DNA from: Synechococcus sp. WH 5701
Lineage (GTDB): Bacteria > Cyanobacteriota > Cyanobacteriia > PCC-6307 > Cyanobiaceae
NCBI RefSeq assembly: GCF_000153045.1
Contig: NZ_CH724159.1
Coordinates: 1,349,356 to 1,413,355 of the forward strand
Reading direction: 5' to 3'
Length of the DNA stretch: 64,000 nucleotides
A program made the translations under genes and the position numbers. Positions 46,365-55,951 of the stretch are shown here, piece by piece. Below the pieces are notes generated by a model. The model worked only from the letters and a program-made list of their open reading frames with translations, did no database searches and was not told the DNA's origin. Numbering within the stretch: position 1 is the first letter of the stretch; every line of letters starts with the position of its first letter.

Positions 46365-47680
46365 GGGTTCTCCAGGGGCAAGGACTGACTGGCCGCAGCC
46401 GGCGCGGGGATAACCCCAGCAGCGGCGAGCTGTTGATCCTTGGCTTCCTCCCGCTGGCGCTCCTCCTCCTCCATCTCCTGCTCGCTGAGGCGCAGGCCCA
46501 GCAGGCCCGCCAGGGGAATCGCGGTGAATCCCTGCAGGCCCACGGTCATCAGGATCGTGAGGAACACCAGCCCCTGCAGCGCTCCCGCCCCTTCCACTCC
46601 CGCTTCGTAGAGGCGCAGGGCAAACAGGCTCGCCACAGCGGCGGTGACGATGCCGCGCGGGGCCAACCAGCTCAGCAGCACCTTCTGGCCGCCGCTGAGG
46701 GGCAAGCCGTAGGTGGCGATCTGCATGGCCACGGGCCGCACCAGCAGCATCAGGGTGAGCACGCAGGCCACTCCACCCCAGCCGAGGGGGCTGAGGTCCG
46801 CCCAGGCCACGTCGGCGGCCAGCAGCGGGAAGAGGATGCTGATCGCCAGCTGGGCCAGCTGGCGGATCAGGTCGTCGAGCATGGCGGCGTCAGTGTCGGC
46901 GAAGCGGCCCAGCAGCACACCTGCCATCACGGCGGCGGGCAGACCCGACTCAGGCATCACCACCTCACAACCGGTGAACATCAGGAACATCACCCCCAGG
47001 GTGAGCTGCAGGCGCAGACCGCTCTCAGGATCCACGGGCAGGCGCCGCAGCAGCACCGCCAGCAGGAAGCCGCTCAGGGCACCCACCGCCACACCGAACC
47101 CCAGCCGCTGCAGCAGCTCCAGGGCGAGATCCTGCCAGTCGTAGCGGTCGGTGAGCACCAGCTCCAGCAGCAGCAGGGCCAGAACTGCGCCGACGGGCTC
47201 CAGCACCAGCCCCTCCCCCTCCAGCACATCCCCCAGGGGAGGCGCCAGGCGCATCTGCTGAATCAGGGGAGTGACCACAGTGGGGCCCGTGCCCAGCACG
47301 ATCGCGCTGTACACCGCCGCCAGCGGCCAGCTCAGCCCGGCCAGCCAGTGGGCCGCCAGCAGGCCAGCGGGAAGGGCCACCAGCAAGCGCACCACCACGA
47401 TCCGCAGCACCGCCTGGCGGGTGGTGCTGCCCGGAAGGCTCAGCTTCAGACCACCGTCGAACAGCACCAGGCTGACCAGCAGCCCCACGATCGTTTCGAG
47501 GCCACTGCCCAGGGCAAACGGATCCACCAGCCCCAGCCCGGAGCGGCCGATCAACAGGCCCGAGGCCAGCAGCAGCACCACCGACGGCAGCCCGGTCAGC
47601 AGGGAGGTGAGCTGGGCCAGCGCCCCGGAGAACACGGTGATCCCCCAGAGCAGCTGGAGCCTCTCAGGGGCATCAGTCAT
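46355..47680 (-). CDS. Cation:proton antiporter, NhaP/CPA1-like
   Basis: A 441-residue membrane protein with about twelve hydrophobic segments. The core pattern of CPA1 Na+/H+ antiporters is present: [28 protein letters not shown] in the crossing region, [19 protein letters not shown] with an acidic residue of the ion site, and the C-terminal [19 protein letters not shown] (APRG motif). A charged cytoplasmic tail follows. The ATG at 47680 was chosen; the frame upstream lies opposite polA. Likely role is sodium and pH homeostasis. Confidence 0.9.
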   Translation of the reverse strand: MTDAPERLQLLWGITVFSGALAQLTSLLTGLPSVVLLLASGLLIGRSGLGLVDPFALGSGLETIVGLLVSLVLFDGGLKLSLPGSTTRQAVLRIVVVRLLVALPAGLLAAHWLAGLSWPLAAVYSAIVLGTGPTVVTPLIQQMRLAPPLGDVLEGEGLVLEPVGAVLALLLLELVLTDRYDWQDLALELLQRLGFGVAVGALSGFLLAVLLRRLPVDPESGLRLQLTLGVMFLMFTGCEVVMPESGLPAAVMAGVLLGRFADTDAAMLDDLIRQLAQLAISILFPLLAADVAWADLSPLGWGGVACVLTLMLLVRPVAMQIATYGLPLSGGQKVLLSWLAPRGIVTAAVASLFALRLYEAGVEGAGALQGLVFLTILMTVGLQGFTAIPLAGLLGLRLSEQEMEEEERQREEAKDQQLAAAGVIPAPAAASQSLPLENPQP

Positions 47681-47737
47681 GGCTGGACGACCGGGCCCCC
47701 CAGAATGCCCCAGCCGGAATGGGGAATGGGGACAGGG

Positions 47738-50731
47738 ATGGCCGAAGCACCGATGCTGCTGCTGGTGGATGGCCATTCCCTGGCCTTCCGCAGCTTCTAT
47801 GCCTTCGCCAAGGGCGGCGAGGGGGGGCTGAGCACCAAGGAGGGGATACCCACCAGCGTCACCTACGGCTTTCTCAAGGCTCTGCTGGAGAACGTGAAGG
47901 GCCTCACCCCCCAGGGGGTGGTGATCGCCTTCGACACCGCCGAGCCCACCTTCCGCCACGAGGCCGACGCCAGCTACAAGGCCCACCGGGATGAGGCTCC
48001 GGAGCAGTTCTTCGCCGACCTGGCCAACCTGCAGGAGATCCTGGCGGGGGCGATGGATCTGCCCCTGTGCATGGCCCCCGGCTACGAGGCCGACGACGTG
48101 CTCGGCACCCTGGCCAACCGCGCCGCCGGCGCCGGCTGGCGGGTGCGGATCCTTTCCGGTGATCGCGACCTTTTCCAGCTGGTGGATGACACGCGCGACA
48201 TCGCCGTGCTGTACATGGGCGGCGGCCCCTATGCCAAGAGCTCAGGCCCGGTCACCATCCGCCGGGAGGGGGTGATCGCCAAGCTCGGCGTGACGCCGGA
48301 GGAGGTTGTGGACCTCAAGGCCCTCACCGGCGATGCCAGCGACAACATCCCCGGGGTCAAAGGGGTGGGTCCCAAAACCGCCATCTCCCTGCTGAACACC
48401 CACCGCAACCTCGATGGCATCTACGCGGCCCTCGATCAGCAGAAGGGAGCGCTCAAAAAGAAGCTCGAAACCGACCGGGAGAACGCCTACCGCTCGCGCA
48501 TGCTCGCCGAGATCCTTGTGGACATCCCCCTGCCGTCCGAACCGCGGCTGACGCTCGGGGCCGTGGACGCAGCGGCGCTGGCCCAGCGGCTGGAGGAGCT
48601 GGAACTCTTCAGTTTGGCCCGGCAACTGGCGGCCTTCGAGCGGGCCTTCTCCGCCGATCACCAGGCCCACCAGGGTGCGTCGGGCTCAGCCACGGGCAGC
48701 TCGTCGTCTGCGCCGGCTGATCCGGATGCTCTGGCCTCCCCCTCAGTCTCGCCATCTGTGTCGCCGCAACCCGACTCCGGCCAAGAAGGCGCACCGCCCG
48801 TCCTAGAGCCGGAGATCATCCAGACCCCGGCGCAGCTTGAAGCTCTGCTGGTGCGGTTGATGGCCGCCACCGATCCCGACCAGCCGATCGCCCTCGACAC
48901 CGAGACCACTTCCTTGAACCCGTTCCAGGCGGAGCTGGTGGGAGTGGGGCTGTGCTGGGGAGAAGGCAGCAGCGATCTGGCCTACATCCCGATCGGACAC
49001 CAGCCGCCGTCACCGGCGCCCAGCGCCGACCTGCTCACCCCGGCTAGCGCCGAGCCGCCGGCAGATTCCGCCGTGCTCAGCCAGCAGTTGCCCCTGGATC
49101 AGGTGCTCACGGCCCTGGCCCCCTGGCTGGAGAGTGCCCGTCACCCCAAGACCCTTCAGAACGCCAAGTACGACCGGCTGATCCTGCTGCGCCACGGCCT
49201 CAGCCTGGAGGGGGTGGTGATGGACACCCTGCTGGCGGATTACCTGCGCGATGCCAACGCCAAACACGGGCTGGAGGTGCTGGCGGAGCGCAATTTCGGC
49301 TTCACGCCCACCAGCTTCAGCGAGCTGGTGGCCAAGGGGGAGACCTTCGCGGCGGTGCCGATCGCAGCCGCCGCCCGCTATTGCGCCATGGATGTGCATG
49401 TCACCTGGCGGCTGACGCCGCTGCTGCGCGGCCAGCTGCAGCAGCTGGGGGAGGCCCTGCCGAAACTGCTCGATCAGGTGGAACTGCCGCTGGAGCCGGT
49501 GCTGGCACGCATGGAGGCCACCGGCATCCGCATCGACAAGCCCTATCTGGCGACCCTGAGCGAAGAACTGGCGGGCACCCTCGCCAGCCTCGAGGCCGGA
49601 GCCCGCGAAGCTGCAGGTGTGGAGTTCAACCTGGCCTCCCCCAAGCAGCTGGGCGAGCTGCTGTTCGAGACGCTCGGCCTGGAGCGCAAGAAATCACGCA
49701 AGACCAAGACCGGCTGGAGCACCGATGCCGCCGTGCTCGAGAAGCTTGCCGGCGACCACCCGGTGGTGCCGCTGGTGCTGGAGCACCGCACCCTGAGCAA
49801 GCTCAAAAGCACCTACGTGGATGCCCTGCCGGCCCTGGTGGAGCCAGAAACCGGGCGGGTGCATACCGATTTCAACCAGGCCGTGACCGCCACTGGGCGG
49901 CTCTCCAGCAGCAACCCGAACCTGCAGAACATCCCCATCCGCACCGAGTTCAGCCGCCGCATCCGCAAGGCGTTCCTGCCCCAGGAGGGCTGGCAGCTGA
50001 TCAGTGCCGACTACTCCCAGATCGAGCTGCGCATCCTCACCCACCTCTCGGGCGAGGAGGTGCTGGTGGAGGCCTACGCCAACGGCGACGATGTCCACGC
50101 GCTCACGGCCCGGCTGCTGCTGGACAAGGACGAGGTGACAGCAGACGAGCGGCGCCTGGGCAAGACGATCAATTTCGGCGTGATCTACGGCATGGGCGCC
50201 CAGCGCTTCGCCCGCGAAACCGGCGTCAGCCAGTCCCAGGCCAAGGAGTTCCTGAGCAAATACAAGCAGCGCTACCCGAAGGTGTTCGCCTTTCTGGAGC
50301 TGCAGGAGCGGCTGGCCCTCAGTCGCGGCTACGTGGAAACGATCCTGGGGCGCCGGCGTCCGTTCGCCTTCGACCCCGGCGGGCTGGGGCGGCTGCGGGG
50401 CAAGCCGCCCGAGGAGATCGAGCTGGAGGTAGCCCGCCGGGCCGGGATGGAGGCCCAGCAGCTGCGGGCGGCGGCCAATGCGCCGATCCAGGGCTCCAGC
50501 GCCGACATCATCAAGCTGGCGATGGTGCAGCTCGACCAGCAGCTGCGGGCCTCGGGCCTGCCGGCGCGGCTGCTGCTGCAGGTGCACGACGAACTGGTGC
50601 TGGAGGCCGCCCCCGAGGCGCTCGAGCCGGTGCTGGCGGCGGTGAAGCAGGTGATGGAGAACGCCGTGCGCCTGCTGGTGCCGCTGCTGGTGGACACGGG
50701 GGTGGGGCCGAACTGGATGGAGGCGAAGTGA
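47738..50731 (+). CDS. polA: DNA polymerase I
   Basis: Repair and Okazaki-fragment polymerase, 997 residues from the ATG at 47738. Domains in order: 5' nuclease (1 to about 310; LLLVDGHSLAFRSFYAF, GYEADDVLGTLA, GDASDNIPGVKGVGPKTA), a Ser/Pro-rich linker (about 315-360), a 3'-5' exonuclease that keeps DTETTSLNP near residue 385, and the polymerase with motif A SADYSQIELRILTHLSG (about 755), motif B RLGKTINFGVIYGMGAQ and motif C LLLQVHDELVLEA (about 949). The proofreading Asp-Glu pair appears intact, unlike in some relatives. A second possible start is ATG 47705. The huge open frame upstream is antisense to the antiporter gene. Confidence 0.96.
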   Translation: MAEAPMLLLVDGHSLAFRSFYAFAKGGEGGLSTKEGIPTSVTYGFLKALLENVKGLTPQGVVIAFDTAEPTFRHEADASYKAHRDEAPEQFFADLANLQEILAGAMDLPLCMAPGYEADDVLGTLANRAAGAGWRVRILSGDRDLFQLVDDTRDIAVLYMGGGPYAKSSGPVTIRREGVIAKLGVTPEEVVDLKALTGDASDNIPGVKGVGPKTAISLLNTHRNLDGIYAALDQQKGALKKKLETDRENAYRSRMLAEILVDIPLPSEPRLTLGAVDAAALAQRLEELELFSLARQLAAFERAFSADHQAHQGASGSATGSSSSAPADPDALASPSVSPSVSPQPDSGQEGAPPVLEPEIIQTPAQLEALLVRLMAATDPDQPIALDTETTSLNPFQAELVGVGLCWGEGSSDLAYIPIGHQPPSPAPSADLLTPASAEPPADSAVLSQQLPLDQVLTALAPWLESARHPKTLQNAKYDRLILLRHGLSLEGVVMDTLLADYLRDANAKHGLEVLAERNFGFTPTSFSELVAKGETFAAVPIAAAARYCAMDVHVTWRLTPLLRGQLQQLGEALPKLLDQVELPLEPVLARMEATGIRIDKPYLATLSEELAGTLASLEAGAREAAGVEFNLASPKQLGELLFETLGLERKKSRKTKTGWSTDAAVLEKLAGDHPVVPLVLEHRTLSKLKSTYVDALPALVEPETGRVHTDFNQAVTATGRLSSSNPNLQNIPIRTEFSRRIRKAFLPQEGWQLISADYSQIELRILTHLSGEEVLVEAYANGDDVHALTARLLLDKDEVTADERRLGKTINFGVIYGMGAQRFARETGVSQSQAKEFLSKYKQRYPKVFAFLELQERLALSRGYVETILGRRRPFAFDPGGLGRLRGKPPEEIELEVARRAGMEAQQLRAAANAPIQGSSADIIKLAMVQLDQQLRASGLPARLLLQVHDELVLEAAPEALEPVLAAVKQVMENAVRLLVPLLVDTGVGPNWMEAK

Positions 50732-50771
50732 GGGGAGCGGCAGCCGGCCCGAGCCAGGCAAGCCAGATTTC

Positions 50772-51284
50772 GTGGATAATACAATCCAGGTGAGCCCACC
50801 GGTCCCCGTTGCGTCCTCGATGCCGCCTTCGATGTCATCAGGCCTTCCGGAACCTGAATCACCACGGCGCAACCGCCGGCCGCGCAGGCGCGAGCTGTTC
50901 TGCCCGGCCCACCCCGAGCAGCGCCTCCTTGGCAACGGCCGCAAGTACTTTCTGCACCTGCTCACTCCCGAGCAGCTCAAGCAGCGGGGCATGAGCGACA
51001 AGAAAGCGCGGCTGGTGATCCAGGCCTACCCGGTGCTGGTGCTCAGCAACGAATGGCTGGAGGAGCTGTTCTGCCCGGCCTGCGGCGGCAACCGCTGGTG
51101 CCATGTGTCGAAGCACGATCGGATCAGCCACACGGTGCGCTGGGCGGAGCGCGACCTCTGGCAGCAGGTGGCCCATGTGGATCCGGTGGTGGCCAACCCG
51201 AGCGTGGGTGAGTTCACGCGGAGGGAAGCGGGGCGATCCCATACTCGCCGGCAGGATGGCAAGAGATGGTACGACTGCTGCTGA
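50772..51284 (+). CDS. Conserved cyanobacterial protein with Cys motifs, function unknown
   Basis: A 170-residue protein: a disordered Pro/Ser N terminus, a basic patch ([16 protein letters not shown]), and Cys pairs spread over ELFCPAHPEQ, LEELFCPACGGNRWCHV and a C-terminal YDCC, which could bind zinc. The two ELFCP(A) elements look like a repeated half-site. It follows polA by 40 bases on the same strand. I recognise it only as a type seen in cyanobacteria and assign no function. It converges on the epimerase gene at 51297. Confidence 0.65.
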   Translation: MDNTIQVSPPVPVASSMPPSMSSGLPEPESPRRNRRPRRRELFCPAHPEQRLLGNGRKYFLHLLTPEQLKQRGMSDKKARLVIQAYPVLVLSNEWLEELFCPACGGNRWCHVSKHDRISHTVRWAERDLWQQVAHVDPVVANPSVGEFTRREAGRSHTRRQDGKRWYDCC

Positions 51285-51296
51285 CGGGGGGGCCAC

Positions 51297-53297
51297 TCAG
51301 GGGCTGGTAGGCTGGTAGTCCCTCACCAGAGCCCGCAGGGCAGGAATCAGGCGCTGGTCGTCCCATTCCTCCAGAACGTGCTGCAGCTCCTCGACCAGGG
51401 GTTCCAGCTGCTCGGGAGCAAGGAACTCCTCGTTGGCCTTGCGGATCAGGGGATGGTCGGTGGGCTGATCGCTGTCCTGGATCAGCAGCTCCTCATAGAG
51501 CTTCTCGCCCGGACGCAGACCGGTGAAGGCGATGGCGATCTCTCCATCGGGATGGGCCTCGTCGCGGATCGTGAAGCCCGAGAGACGGATCATCTGGCGG
51601 GCCAGATCCAGGATCCGCACGGGTTCGCCCATGTCGAGCACGAACACCTCCCCGCCACGGGCCATGCCACTGGACTGCAGCAACAGCTCGACAGCCTCGG
51701 GAATCGTCATGAAGTAGCGGGTGATCTGCGGATGGGTCACGGTGAGCGGCCCTCCGGCGGCGATCTCACGGCGGAAGTGGGGCACCACAGACCCCGAGGA
51801 GCCCAGCACGTTGCCGAAGCGCACCATCGAGCAGATGGGCCCGTTCCCCGCGGCCGCCGTGCGGGCGGCCGCGGCCTGCACGAGCAGTTCGCAGACCCGC
51901 TTACTGGCGCCCATCACGTTGGTGGGACGGACGGCCTTGTCGGTGGAGATCAGGACGAAGCGCTCCAGGCCGCAGCTGAAGGCCACCTCCAGGGCCGCCC
52001 TGGTGCCATGCACGTTGTTGGCGACCCCGGCGCAGGGGTTCGCCTCCACCAGGGGCACATGCTTGTAGGCGGCGGCATGGAAGAGCACCTGCACGCCATG
52101 GTCATGGCAGAGCTTCGCCAGGCGCCGACGATCGCCCACGTCCCCCAGGACCGGCACAAGGCCGGGCAGGGGGTGCCTCAGGGGCTGCCGAAGGCTGCTG
52201 AGCTCCTGCTCGAGCTCGTAGAGGGCCAGCTCACTGCGCTCCAGCAGCACCAGGCGGCGAGGCTGCTGGCGGTGGATCTGGCGGCAGAGCTCCGAGCCGA
52301 TCGAGCCACCGGCGCCGGTGACCAGCACCACCTTGCCGGCCACGGCGGCACGCAGCAGGGAAGGGTCAGGCTTGCAGGTCTCGCGACCGAGCAGATCCTC
52401 GATCGCCACTGGCCGCAGGTCGGTGACCACCTCCTCCCCGGCAGCGATGCGTGCCAGGGAAGGAATCGAGAGCACCGACAGCCCAAAGGCGGTGCACTGA
52501 TCCACCAGCTCCCGGCGGCGGCCGCGCGGGGCCGAGGGGATCGCCAAAAGCACCTGCTGGATGCCATGGCGCTCGATCAGCTGGCTCAGCTGGTCGGGTG
52601 AGTGAATTGTCAACCCCTCCAGGCAGCGCCCCCACAAGGCCGGGTCGTCGTCGAGAACGCCCACTAGCTTGTATCGGCTCAAATAGCGCAGGTCGGCCAG
52701 CAGCTGAGCCGCCGCCTGACCGGCCCCGTACACGAGGGTGGGCAGCTGCTGGTTCCGTCCTAGACCCTGTTCCAACAGGGTGGCGGAGGACCGGCCGGCC
52801 AGCGAGAGCCGCAGCAGGTCGCGCATGACGATGCGGCTGGCGATCAGGCTCGCGGAGAGCAGTAGCCAAAACAGCAGCCAGAAACTGCGGGGAGGAGGTT
52901 CGCCCGGTCCGGTGAGGGTGCAGACCAGGAGCAGCAGCAGCACGGCCAGCCCGCTGCGGGGCAGAAGGCCGTAGAGGGAATGGCTCCCGGAGAAGCGGGT
53001 GAGACTGCGATACCAGCCGCTGAGCACCAGAACGGCCAAGCCGAGGCCCACCGACCAGGACAGGAGCCAGAAATTGCCGAGGAACTGGGGAGGATTCAGC
53101 TCACTGAGCCGCAGGGCGAAGGCCAGCCAGAAACTGAAGGCGATCAGCAGCCCATCCACCGTCATCAGAGCTAAGCGGCGCAGGATCACTGGCGCATGGG
53201 TTGCGCTCACGACAGGCTCCCCCTGAAGGACGCTTGACTCTGGCTGAAGGGATTGTTGTCTGCTAGCGCCAGCGGTTAGAAGGTCAGGGCATGGCAA
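51297..53297 (-). CDS. CapD/WbpM/PglF-type membrane nucleotide-sugar epimerase/dehydratase
   Basis: A 666-residue polysaccharide biosynthesis protein. Four N-terminal membrane segments (residues about 45-160) lead into a first Rossmann unit (VYGAGQAAAQLLADLRYL) and a second catalytic SDR unit with VLVTGAGGSIGSELCRQI, FHAAAYKHVPLVEANP and the STDKAVRPTNVMGASKR segment. Such enzymes turn UDP-GlcNAc into 4-keto-6-deoxy sugars for capsule or O-antigen. MGASKR holds the Lys but the usual Tyr is replaced by Met, as is normal for this CapD class. The start may be 53297 or a later GTG near 53210. It opens the surface-polysaccharide region and is divergent from the wzc-like gene. Confidence 0.92.
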   Translation of the reverse strand: MPCPDLLTAGASRQQSLQPESSVLQGEPVVSATHAPVILRRLALMTVDGLLIAFSFWLAFALRLSELNPPQFLGNFWLLSWSVGLGLAVLVLSGWYRSLTRFSGSHSLYGLLPRSGLAVLLLLLVCTLTGPGEPPPRSFWLLFWLLLSASLIASRIVMRDLLRLSLAGRSSATLLEQGLGRNQQLPTLVYGAGQAAAQLLADLRYLSRYKLVGVLDDDPALWGRCLEGLTIHSPDQLSQLIERHGIQQVLLAIPSAPRGRRRELVDQCTAFGLSVLSIPSLARIAAGEEVVTDLRPVAIEDLLGRETCKPDPSLLRAAVAGKVVLVTGAGGSIGSELCRQIHRQQPRRLVLLERSELALYELEQELSSLRQPLRHPLPGLVPVLGDVGDRRRLAKLCHDHGVQVLFHAAAYKHVPLVEANPCAGVANNVHGTRAALEVAFSCGLERFVLISTDKAVRPTNVMGASKRVCELLVQAAAARTAAAGNGPICSMVRFGNVLGSSGSVVPHFRREIAAGGPLTVTHPQITRYFMTIPEAVELLLQSSGMARGGEVFVLDMGEPVRILDLARQMIRLSGFTIRDEAHPDGEIAIAFTGLRPGEKLYEELLIQDSDQPTDHPLIRKANEEFLAPEQLEPLVEELQHVLEEWDDQRLIPALRALVRDYQPTSP

Positions 53298-53411
53298 TTT
53301 TGCCAGAAGTCGAAACTGAGAAGCTGCGCTTGGCCTGTGAGTCCTGGTGTGACATCACCGTGCTGGCGAGACGGGACGAATCCCATACACTCAACTCATC
53401 GCAAGGCAACC

Positions 53412-55800
53412 ATGGCCTCCAGTACCTCCGATTCGGTGCCTGCCTCAATGGGCAGCTACTCACTCGTGCCAGCCTCCAACCTTGTTGAAGAGGATGGTTT
53501 GCGGATCAACGGGCTAGTGCGGATACTCCAACGGCGCCAGCGAATCTTCCTTGTCACCACGATAGCTTTCACCATCATCGCCGGGGTATGGACTCTGGTG
53601 CAGCGCATCCAGAACCCTGTCTTCCAGGGGACTTTCGGCATGCTGATCTCCGATCCGATCAGCAACACTGCCCCAACCTCAACCGGCTTGGAGCCAGATA
53701 GCTCCATCGCCTCGGTGGCCCGCAACCAGAGACAGAACGACGTGCCCACCCTGATCCGGGTCCTTGAGAGCCCTGCGATTCTGGAGCCGGTGTTCAGCGA
53801 GTTGCGACCCCGCTACCCCGAGACGGAAGATCCATTGATCAAGATCAGCCTCAAACCACCCGACTCCACGGAGAGGAACCCGATGGAGACATAAGGAGTG
53901 ATGACGATGGAAGTCCGGGCAGCCAGCCCTACGCAGGTGAACGAAACCCTGAAGCTCACCGAGCAAGCCTTCCTTGACTGGGCCCTACAGCAACGTCGAG
54001 AGAGACTCACTGAGGGGGTGAAGTTCTTCGACAAGCAGGCACCCCTGTTGCAGGCCCGCAGCTCAACTCTGCAAGGTGAGCTGGAGAGCTTCCGCACCCG
54101 CAACAACGAGCTCGTTCCTGCCGAGGAAGCGGCGGTGGTCCGCTCACGGTCCGAGGAGCTGCGGAGCTCCCTGGTCAGCCAGCTGGCGGAACGAAAACGG
54201 CTGCAACAGGTGTGCAGCGATGTGGCTGCCGGGCGCCTCACGGCCCGCACCTTCTCAAGCACGGCTGGGGATGGCGGCACCAAGGATTCCGACCCTGTTG
54301 GCACGAGATTGACCCTGGATGTGCCCAACCAACCCATGCTCACCGAGCTGAACCGACTGGACGGCGAGATCGCCGAAGCCCGCTCGATCTACAACCCGGA
54401 ATCCCCCTATCTGCGCAACCTGCTCGCTGCCCGCGACCAACTGAAGCCCTCCCTGCTGCGCAAGGAGCTGGAAGCGGTGGATGCCACGATGCAGCAACTG
54501 GATGGCACGATCGCCTCACTGCGCGGCCAGATCGCCCGCACCGACGACAAATTCCGCATCCAGCCCTCCCTCCCTGCTGCGGGAATACGAAGATCTGGAG
54601 AGAAAAATGGGGATCGCCGAGGGCAACCTGGCCAACTACCTGCGCACCCGCGATCAGTTCCAGCTGGAGATCGCCCAGAACAACGTGCCCTGGAAGGTGA
54701 TCAGACCGGCGACGGTGAAACCCAACCCGGTGGAGCCTCGTATCGGGCGCGGCCTGCTTCAAGGGCTGCTGCTGGGGCTGGTGCCCGGCACCGGAGCTGC
54801 CCTGCTGAGCGATCGCCTGGATCATGTGTTCCACACCCCTGGCGAGGTGAAAGAGGAGCTGAAGGAGCCCCTGCTCGGGCACATTCCCTACATCGCCTTC
54901 TTCGAGGGGGTGCGGCGCGACAAGCGCTTCCTGCTCCAAGACCTGGATGCGCAAAAGGGCGGAATCGGAGGCTACCAGCGCTTCACTTATCAGGAGGCGT
55001 TCCGCAATCTCTACACCAGCCTGGGCTTCCTCAGCAGTGATCGCCCTGTGCAGTCGGTGGATGTGAGCAGCTCGGTGCCCTCGGAAGGCAAGAGTTTGCT
55101 GATCGTGCTGCTAGCCAAAACCCTTAGCGAACTGGGCCGCCGGGTGTTGCTGGTGGATGCGGATCTGCGCCAGCCGCAGGTGCACCACCGCCTCGGCCTG
55201 AACAATCTCACCGGCCTGTCGAACCTACTGACCGAAGAGGAGCAGGATTGGCGTTCCCTGCTGCAGACAGTGCCGGATCATCCGAACTGGCAAGTGCTCA
55301 CCGCCGGGCGCCGCGTGCCCGACCCGCCGCGACTGCTGAGTTCCGAGCGGATGGGGCATCTAGTGAAGGAGATCTCCAGCTCCGGCGCCTACGACCTGAT
55401 CCTCTACGACACCCCGCCTGTCCTGGGCCTGGCCGATGCCTCCCTGCTGGCGGAAAACCTTGACAGCATTCTGCTGGTGGTGGGCCTGAACAAGGTGGAC
55501 AGGCAACTTCCGCAACAGGCCATTGATCGGATCCGCTCTGCTGGTGCTCCTTTGCTGGGGGTGGTGACCAATGCCCGCAGCGCTACCGGCGAAAAGAGTA
55601 GTATCTACGGTTATGGCAAGTATGGCTACGGGAGCTACACCGATGGGGCCTCGGCCTTGGATCCAAGTACGGCTTACAACTACTACAACTCGGACAGCGA
55701 TGCCGAAGCAGTCGAGGCGAAGGAAGTAGCAACCATCCTGCCCAGCAAGGAGAACAGAAAGCGCTGGAAGAAAGCGCTGAAGAACTGGCTCCGGGGCTAA
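53412..55800 (+). pseudogene. Wzc-like polysaccharide co-polymerase/tyrosine kinase, broken by an in-frame TAA and a 4-bp insertion
   Basis: Would encode about 794 residues controlling capsule or exopolysaccharide chain length and export. The first frame gives the N-terminal Wzz part with one membrane segment (IFLVTTIAFTIIAGVWTL) and stops at TAA 53892. The same frame then continues with matching coiled-coil sequence (LTEQAFLDWALQQRRERL, GVKFFDKQAPLLQ) to 54575, where three CCCT units in a row shift the frame by +4; with two units the text would read RIQPSLLREYEDLERKM. The last frame has the second membrane segment and a BY-kinase: Walker A SSVPSEGKS, Walker A' VLLVDADLRQP, Walker B LILYDTPP and a C-terminal Tyr cluster (YGYGKYGYGSY). 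The kinase part looks undamaged, so inactivation is recent. Confidence 0.85.
54564..54575 (+). repeat. Three tandem CCCT units causing the frameshift in the wzc-like gene
   Basis: CCCTCCCTCCCT lies exactly where the reading frame of the wzc-like gene shifts. Removing one unit restores the frame across the expected helix. This is the signature of replication slippage; three units are too few to be a strong phase-variation tract but could revert. Confidence 0.75.
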
Positions 55801-55951
55801 CCATCGGCTTCCCGTAGGCACAGGCTTGACTGAACGTCCTCAAAAGACAATCCCAAGCGAATGCCTAGGAACCAGTTCATGAACCTGCACGCAGCGCATT
55901 GCACAAAAACGCAATAAAGCGTTTAATTGTGTTGAGAAAGTTTTCCGAGCC

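Noticed and set aside
46433..47737. Possible 435-residue N-terminal extension of polA
   Set aside because: The extension is antisense to the well-supported antiporter gene and is Gln/His-rich shadow sequence; the polymerase family start is at 47738.
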